Source: Candidatus Woesearchaeota archaeon (GTDB lineage: Archaea > Nanobdellota > Nanobdellia > Woesearchaeales > GW2011-AR15). Taken from it: a stretch of DNA of 48,545 nucleotides. The notes under the pieces were generated by a model. It saw nothing but the letters and a program-made list of their open reading frames with translations. It was not told the DNA's origin and searched no databases. This document shows positions 42,913 through 48,545 of this stretch, in pieces (positions within the stretch are counted from its first letter, which is position 1; every line of letters starts with the position of its first letter). The stretch lies in NCBI GenBank assembly GCA_016935095.1, contig JAFGRO010000037.1:1-48545 (forward strand), in the 5' to 3' direction. Position numbers and translations under genes: made by a program.

Positions 42913-43893
42913 ATGCTTGGATTCTTTAGTCTAATGAAACATATCTTCCTATTATCCAAAGAGAACATTGAGCTTGCAAAACAGGAAGTCCTGGCATTGG
43001 CTAAACCGAAAAATAATGAATTAATTGATAATTTATTAGTTATAAACACGAAGCTTAATATGCAGGAGAGACTTGCATATACTCATTCAGTTTATGGATT
43101 TTTGTTTAAATCAAATAAAAATAAGTTGATTGAAAAAATTGGAAATTACAATTGGCAAAAAATATATAAGAATAATTTCTGTGTCCGCTGCATAAATTCA
43201 AATGATCCAGAAAAAGAAAAGGAACTAGCAGGCTATATATGGAATTCTTTAAAAAAACCAAAAGTAAAATTAAATAATTCAGAAACAGAAATCCATTTTT
43301 TCTTTGCAGAGGATATTGTCGTATGCGGTTTATTCATAGCAGATACAGATAAATCTTATTTAAAAAGAAAAGCCCATCTAAGACCGGAACTGCATCCCAC
43401 TTCCTTACATCCGGGATTAGCCAGGGCAATGATAAATTTAACAGGAAAATTAAAAGGCAGATTATGTGACCCGTTTTGCGGCACAGGCGGCATATTAATA
43501 GAGGCAGGTTTCATGGGTTTTAATATTACCGGATATGATATTGAAAATGAAATTATTGAGAAATGTAAAACAAATTTAAATTATTATAAAATCAAAAGTC
43601 ATGAATTAAAGATACATAATTCTGAAAAAATAAATAATAAATTTGACTGCATTGTAACAGACCTGCCTTACGGCAAAGGCTCAAAAGCATCAAACTTAGA
43701 AAGATTATATTTTAATTTTCTGAAATCAGCCTATGACTCCACAGATATTGTAGTTGCTGGTTTTCCCGATTTCATTGATTCTGAAAAAATAATCAGAAAA
43801 ACAAGATGGAAAACTAAAGATGAATTTATTGTTTACTTGCACAAAAGTCTGAGTAAGAGGATATTTGTTTTAATAAAATCTATTTGTTTTTAA
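42913..43893 (+). CDS. tRNA (guanine-N2) methyltransferase TrmG10-like (THUMP + Rossmann MTase)
   Basis: 326 aa; RPELHPTSLHPGLARAMINLTG, CDPFCGTGGILIEAGFMG, VTDLPYGKGS. Confidence 0.9.
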   Translation: MLGFFSLMKHIFLLSKENIELAKQEVLALAKPKNNELIDNLLVINTKLNMQERLAYTHSVYGFLFKSNKNKLIEKIGNYNWQKIYKNNFCVRCINSNDPEKEKELAGYIWNSLKKPKVKLNNSETEIHFFFAEDIVVCGLFIADTDKSYLKRKAHLRPELHPTSLHPGLARAMINLTGKLKGRLCDPFCGTGGILIEAGFMGFNITGYDIENEIIEKCKTNLNYYKIKSHELKIHNSEKINNKFDCIVTDLPYGKGSKASNLERLYFNFLKSAYDSTDIVVAGFPDFIDSEKIIRKTRWKTKDEFIVYLHKSLSKRIFVLIKSICF

Positions 43894-43897
43894 AATT

Positions 43898-45970
43898 CTA
43901 ATCCTTTTCAACAAACTCCTTTGCAATTCTCAACGCAAGTTCAATATCTTTAGGAGAAGGCTCAATTATTCCCTCTAAGAAATCTGTTTTTAATTCATGG
44001 ATTCTCCTTATATCTTCAAGATAATCTCCTATTTCTTCATTTAGATTTTCAGTTAATTCATTAAATGAACGAGTCTCTTCATTATATTTATCAAAATATT
44101 TATTTTTTAATTTAGATATAATAGCCATATCACAGGTTACAATAACATTCCCGCTGTTGAATAAAGCCTTTTCTAGTATTTTTTTCGGATCAATCTGAAT
44201 TTTAACCTCTCTGAGCTTATTGATTGTTTCTGTTTCCTGAAGTTCTGGTTCAGAAGTTTTAAATCCCTCAATTGAAGAAAATATTGATTTATCTGCACTG
44301 TCGTCTTCATTGGTTTTTTCTGATTCAGGCGCTTCTTCAGGCATTTGTATTTCTTCTTTGAACTGTTCAAATGGCTCAGGCTCAGTACCTGAAGGTGAAG
44401 TCACCATTATTTCATCGATTTCTTCTTCACTGAATAATTCATCATTATTCTGGTTTTCAGGCTCTTCTGCTGCTTTTCCAGAAGGCTCATGCGGATTCTC
44501 TAAAGGTTCTTCTTGTTTTTGCTCTTCTTCTGTATCATTTATAAAGCTGATTTCTTCTGGAAAAATTTGTTCTTCCTGATGTTCTTCAGGGACTTCAGGA
44601 ACTTGTTCTTCTGGAATTTCATTTATTGTTTCTTCAACTCTTTCAGTATCGTCTTCAACATGCTCCTGATGAGGTTCAATGTTCTCTCCCTGCTTTTGCC
44701 ATTCTTGGTTTTCCTCAATTTTGTTTATATTCTTCTCATCAGATTCAGATGCCTGCTCACTTTGTTTGTTTTCATTAGGAATAAGAGCATCTTCAATATC
44801 CTTTATGTCTATTGAATTTTCTTTAGTTTCTCCGGTTTCCTGTTTTTCAATTTCATCCAATACTTCCAGGTCTTTCTCAAGGTCATATTCCTCGTCAATA
44901 TCCACTACATCAGGAATCTTTTCTTCTTCATTCGGCTCATAAATCTCAAGTTCTATCCTCTCAGTAGTTTCTTTTCCGGAAGTCAGCTGAGGATCTTTCA
45001 TGAATATTTCCTTTGACTGAAAGATATAAATCTTATCCCCTTTTATTGCCCACTCTATCTTTTCCTGTTTTTGTAATTGTGATGAGATTCTTTTAGTCAG
45101 CCTTGCTATTTCCAATATTTCATTATACGTCAAAACCTGTCCTTTGCCCTTATCCTTTAAAAAGTGCTTGGCTGTTTTTTCAGTATCCCTGTCAAGAATA
45201 AATTCAAATTCTTTTTCTGAAATTTTAATATCTTTAATTGATAAGTCAATTTTATTGACAATATAGCTGTCAGGATAAATACTGCTGGTCACAATGGCCT
45301 CGCCAAGACCAAAACATGCCTTGATAAGGATTTCATTATTATTCTGGGATTCTATATTAATTGAATAAGAAACTCCTGCCTTATCTGCATTGACCATTTT
45401 CTGGATGATTACAGCCAGGCCATGCTCACTTGCCAGATTGTTTTCTATTCTGTACTTTATTGATTTCGGATCAAAAAAAGAACAATAACATTTTTTAATT
45501 GAATTAAGTAATCTTGCTGTTCCCTTGATATTTAACATAGTGGGGTAACCAATATCCGCTCCTGGTTTCAATGCATGTAAATAACTGCTTCTTACAGCAA
45601 CAAAAACCTCGTTTGTTTCTAATAAAGAAGATGCATCACTTTTGCTTATGTCAAACCCAAGACTATGATACGAATCAATAATGTCCTCTTCTATATTTTC
45701 AGGAAAAGAGGCATTCATTATTAATTTTTTAATTTGAGAGGAAATCTCCTCAATATTAGAATAATCCTTTTCAATTTTAGATAGTAATTCCCTGACATGA
45801 TTTTTTAATGAATCTTTTTCAATAAAATCTAAATAAGCATTTGATGTTACTATAAAGCCGGGAGATGTGCCAAACCTGTTCTGGGAAAGTTTAGCTAAAC
45901 TTAAGCCCTTAATACCAACTATATCCTGATCATTCTCTGTCACTTCCCTGAACAGACGTATATTCTCCAT
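43898..45970 (-). CDS. PEP synthase/PPDK N-terminal (pyruvate-phosphate dikinase) ATP-grasp domain fused to a long acidic disordered region
   Basis: 690 aa; VGIKGLSLAKLSQNRFGTSPGFIVTSNAY, VAVRSSYLHALKPGADIGYPTMLNIKG, VIIQKMVNADKAGVSYSIN; then ~260 aa Glu/Pro-rich. Confidence 0.8.
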   Translation of the reverse strand: MENIRLFREVTENDQDIVGIKGLSLAKLSQNRFGTSPGFIVTSNAYLDFIEKDSLKNHVRELLSKIEKDYSNIEEISSQIKKLIMNASFPENIEEDIIDSYHSLGFDISKSDASSLLETNEVFVAVRSSYLHALKPGADIGYPTMLNIKGTARLLNSIKKCYCSFFDPKSIKYRIENNLASEHGLAVIIQKMVNADKAGVSYSINIESQNNNEILIKACFGLGEAIVTSSIYPDSYIVNKIDLSIKDIKISEKEFEFILDRDTEKTAKHFLKDKGKGQVLTYNEILEIARLTKRISSQLQKQEKIEWAIKGDKIYIFQSKEIFMKDPQLTSGKETTERIELEIYEPNEEEKIPDVVDIDEEYDLEKDLEVLDEIEKQETGETKENSIDIKDIEDALIPNENKQSEQASESDEKNINKIEENQEWQKQGENIEPHQEHVEDDTERVEETINEIPEEQVPEVPEEHQEEQIFPEEISFINDTEEEQKQEEPLENPHEPSGKAAEEPENQNNDELFSEEEIDEIMVTSPSGTEPEPFEQFKEEIQMPEEAPESEKTNEDDSADKSIFSSIEGFKTSEPELQETETINKLREVKIQIDPKKILEKALFNSGNVIVTCDMAIISKLKNKYFDKYNEETRSFNELTENLNEEIGDYLEDIRRIHELKTDFLEGIIEPSPKDIELALRIAKEFVEKD

Positions 45971-46130
45971 ATGTATCTAAGAATGGTTTCAGAGTTAATT
46001 AAATTTTTGGTTTTTGGCAAAAGAAAATTTTATAATCAATTAATCCTTATTTATTTAGCATGCAGCCTGTGTTTTGAGTTACGACTGATTCAGAGCAGGA
46101 TGGTTATTATCCGAATGCCAAAAGGAGAAG

Positions 46131-46793
46131 ATGAAAACTTCCGAAAAAAATAGTAATGAAAAAAAAATCAGCATACTAATCAATGAAATAATTGATATGG
46201 GTGTTTCTGATAAAAAGATATTACATGCAATAAAAAAAGTGCCAAGAGATTTATTTGTAAGGAAAGAAAATTTAAATGAAGCTTATGAAAATTACCCCTT
46301 GCCTATTGGCTTTGGACAGACAATTTCTCAGCCATACACTGTCGCATTTATGATTGAGCAGCTTGAATTAAAGCAAGGAGAAAAAGTCCTGGAAATTGGT
46401 ACCGGCTCTGGCTATAATGCATCAATCATGGCTAAGATTGTTGAACCTAATGGGAAAATCTTATCTGTTGAAATATTATCAGACTTAATTGAATTTGCAA
46501 AGCAAAATCTTAAAAAAGCAGGTATAAAAAATGTTCATGTGATTCATGGAGACGGTTCTGTTGGTTATAGTGATGAAGCACCTTATGATAAGATTATTGT
46601 TACAGCAGGATGCCCTGAAATACCTAATCCAATAATAGAGCAGTTAAAAGAAGAGGGTATTATTGTAGCGCCAGTGGAATCTCTTTTTGGGCAGGAGATG
46701 ATTAAACTTATAAAACATAAAGACTCTCTCGCCATAAAAAAACTCGGCAATTTTTCATTTGTCCCTTTAAAAGGAAAAAAGGGTTATAGGTAA
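46131..46793 (+). CDS. pcm: Protein-L-isoaspartate O-methyltransferase
   Basis: 220 aa; GQTISQPYTVAFMIEQL, VLEIGTGSGYNASIMA; RBS AAAGGAGAAG. Confidence 0.94.
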   Translation: MKTSEKNSNEKKISILINEIIDMGVSDKKILHAIKKVPRDLFVRKENLNEAYENYPLPIGFGQTISQPYTVAFMIEQLELKQGEKVLEIGTGSGYNASIMAKIVEPNGKILSVEILSDLIEFAKQNLKKAGIKNVHVIHGDGSVGYSDEAPYDKIIVTAGCPEIPNPIIEQLKEEGIIVAPVESLFGQEMIKLIKHKDSLAIKKLGNFSFVPLKGKKGYR

Positions 46794-46832
46794 AAATAAC
46801 ATTTAAATATACTCTTATTCTACCTTTAATTC

Positions 46833-47396
46833 ATGGCTGATGAAATTTTTACTCATGGCATTAATTATCTGGACAGGCTTCAGTTCGGTTTTGTATCCAG
46901 GCTCCTGCTGGCCTTTTTTATATTTTTAATAGGCTTTATTTTCGGCAAAACACTGGGAAAACTGGTTTATAAGATCCTAAATGAGATAGAACTGAATAAA
47001 ATAATCAGGAATACATCCGGCATGAGGCTCAATCTTGAAAGATTTATCAGTGTGTTTTTATCTTATATTATTTATATAATATCCCTGATTGCGGCATTAG
47101 CTCAACTAGGCGTTGTGAATATTGTATTTTATTTCTTTGCTGCAACTATTTTCATTCTCATAATCATATCCTTTTTTTTAATGTTAAAGGACTTTCTGCC
47201 TAATCTGGTTACAGGAATATTTGTTGAAAGAAAATTATTAAAAAAGGGGAGGAGCATAAAAATCAATAATATCACTGGAAAAATCGTAAAAATCAACCTG
47301 ACAAATATTCATTTGAAAAATAAAGAAAACGAGCTCATTATCATCCCAAATACAATTTTAATTAAATCACAGATTAACTTAAAAAAGATTAAATAG
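46833..47396 (+). CDS. MscS-like small membrane protein
   Basis: 187 aa; three TM helices then LVTGIFVERKLLKKGRSIKINNITGKIVKINLTNIHLKNKENELIIIPNTIL resembling the MscS beta domain. Confidence 0.65.
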   Translation: MADEIFTHGINYLDRLQFGFVSRLLLAFFIFLIGFIFGKTLGKLVYKILNEIELNKIIRNTSGMRLNLERFISVFLSYIIYIISLIAALAQLGVVNIVFYFFAATIFILIIISFFLMLKDFLPNLVTGIFVERKLLKKGRSIKINNITGKIVKINLTNIHLKNKENELIIIPNTILIKSQINLKKIK

Positions 47397-47643
47397 ATTC
47401 CAGCATAGAAACAATATTCCAAATCTGGGTTCTTGTGTAAGGCTGAATATTATTATCATTAGATATTTCATCCAATTCATTTAGTGCCTTATTTATTCTA
47501 AGAAAGAGATCACCCTTCTCATTTAAGATACCAAGTATAACATCCAATTTATTTTTTATATTCCTGGGAACTGTTGTATCTTCTTTTAACTCTGATAATA
47601 CAATTATTACATTCTGCAGGTCTTTCTCTTTGGTATCTGTCAT
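47389..47643 (-). CDS. UPF0147 family protein
   Basis: 84 aa; VIIVLSELKEDTTVPRNIKNKLDVILGILN. Confidence 0.8.
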   Translation of the reverse strand: MTDTKEKDLQNVIIVLSELKEDTTVPRNIKNKLDVILGILNEKGDLFLRINKALNELDEISNDNNIQPYTRTQIWNIVSMLESI

Positions 47644-47647
47644 TTTT

Positions 47648-47980
47648 TCAGTTCTCCATGCCTTTTAAAACTTCTTTTTGAATATCAGATGCTTTTTTCC
47701 TGAGATTCTGTTCCTGTTTTTCAATTGCTTTTACTCTTAACTCCAGCATTTCTTTTTTTGAAGAAAGCTCTTTTTTCAAACTATAAGATGTAGACTGTAC
47801 CATTATATTGCCTATGATTTTAAAAGCCTTTTTTGTTGTTTTTAATTCAGATAATGCTGACTCTGTTTCAAGAATCTGAGCCTGAAATTGCTGTTTTTGA
47901 GCAATTAAAGCACTGATATTCTGTTCTATAAGCTGCAGTTGCTCTATTTTTTCTTTATTTGCCTTGCTTAATTCAGCCAT
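47648..47980 (-). CDS. pfdB: Prefoldin subunit beta
   Basis: 110 aa coiled coil; LQLIEQNISALIAQKQQFQAQILETESALSEL...YKIIGNIMVQS-type core; operon context with rpoP/rpl37ae. Confidence 0.88.
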   Translation of the reverse strand: MAELSKANKEKIEQLQLIEQNISALIAQKQQFQAQILETESALSELKTTKKAFKIIGNIMVQSTSYSLKKELSSKKEMLELRVKAIEKQEQNLRKKASDIQKEVLKGMEN

Positions 47981-48054
47981 TTTTTACATAATTATCCAGC
48001 AATGTGCTTAACTAATCTTGTTTATATTATTATGTTAAAAAACAAAACAAGCAA

Positions 48055-48192
48055 TCATCGTGATTTTACTTTTGTAATTGTCAATCTTGGCTTAAACAAC
48101 ATCTTAGAACCGCAATAAGGGCATCTTACTTTTTTTCTTAAAGTAGCGCCGTCAATTTCTTTATTGCAATAAAAGCATTTGTATAGTACCAT
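48055..48192 (-). CDS. rpoP: DNA-directed RNA polymerase subunit P (Rpb12/RpoP) (missed by the ORF track)
   Basis: Reverse-strand translation MVLYKCFYCNKEIDGATLRKKVRCPYCGSKMLFKPRLTITKVKSR*, CxxC...CxxC. Confidence 0.85.
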   Translation of the reverse strand: MVLYKCFYCNKEIDGATLRKKVRCPYCGSKMLFKPRLTITKVKSR

Positions 48193-48194
48193 TT

Positions 48195-48404
48195 TCAGAT
48201 TGTGTAGGCTTTACCTGTAAATTTTGCATTGCATTTTTTGCATTTCCATATGCCTACAGAGATTCGTTTTACTTTCATATTATGGCAATAAGGGCATTTA
48301 TGTAATTTTCTCTGTTCCTGTTCAATTTCAGCAAATCTAAGCTTTGTTGTTCTTCCATACCTGGGACCAAACCTTTTTGCCGTGCCTAATATGCTCTTTG
48401 CCAT
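48195..48404 (-). CDS. rpl37ae: Ribosomal protein L37Ae
   Basis: 69 aa; GTAKRFGPRYGRTTKLRFAEIE...CPYCHNMKVKRISVGIWKCKKCNAKFTGKAYT. Confidence 0.95.
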   Translation of the reverse strand: MAKSILGTAKRFGPRYGRTTKLRFAEIEQEQRKLHKCPYCHNMKVKRISVGIWKCKKCNAKFTGKAYTI

Positions 48405-48514
48405 TTTTAAATAATAATGTCTTGGAAAATCATAATTATTTAAATAGTTAACTGTTGAACGGCAAAGTCAAGTTAAGTGAGGAAACACATTAATTCTTAG
48501 AATTCTTAATAATT

Positions 48515-48535
48515 ATTGGCAGTTGTACTGCCAAT
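48515..48535. terminator. Perfect hairpin ATTGGCAGT-TGT-ACTGCCAAT (terminator or operator)
   Basis: 9-bp arms, 3-nt loop in an intergenic region; no long U-tract visible before window end. Confidence 0.35.
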
Positions 48536-48545
48536 TTGACAATCA

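Noticed and set aside
45971-46153. 60 aa + strand ORF between the PPDK-like gene and pcm
   Set aside because: Divergent-promoter region; no motif, overlaps pcm start in another frame
1-48545. rRNA/tRNA genes, CRISPR arrays, prophage structural modules
   Set aside because: Looked for by eye on both strands; none convincingly seen, although a tRNAscan/Infernal run would be needed to exclude split or intron-bearing tRNAs

Overview
AT-rich archaeal chromosome segment. It encodes aRF1, aIF5A, TFB, class I LysRS, RpoP, L37Ae, L40e, prefoldin and TrmG10. The gene style suggests a DPANN/Woesearchaeota-Pacearchaeota-like lineage; that placement is inference. The window divides into four parts: (i) 1-10.8 kb, an accessory block with two large Tat-type lipoproteins, degenerate receiver-like proteins, an RHH-type small protein and an AbrB-PhoU regulator; (ii) 10.8-13.1 kb, a LysRS-I carrying a MetRS-type C-terminal tRNA-binding domain; (iii) 13.1-30.8 kb, a surface-protein island with a ~2970 aa LamG/Cys-rich/sequon-rich giant and a VGIGTT-repeat protein, interrupted by a G-poor nuclease island that has a cloverleaf-like palindrome at its edge; (iv) 30.8-48.5 kb, mostly housekeeping genes. 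Top candidates for a second look: a MazF-like toxin fused to a degenerate NUDT15-like Nudix domain, with an AbrB antitoxin and a palindromic operator; a transposase-type zinc ribbon/HTH fused to a RecB/Cas4-like PD-(D/E)XK nuclease, paired with a DUF1016/YhcG nuclease and the cloverleaf palindrome; and an HTH- and LAGLIDADG-containing intein inserted exactly after the catalytic GGQ of release factor aRF1. Two ribosomal/RNAP small genes absent from the ORF track (L40e, RpoP) were recovered by reading the sequence. All family assignments are by motif recognition only; no searches were run.
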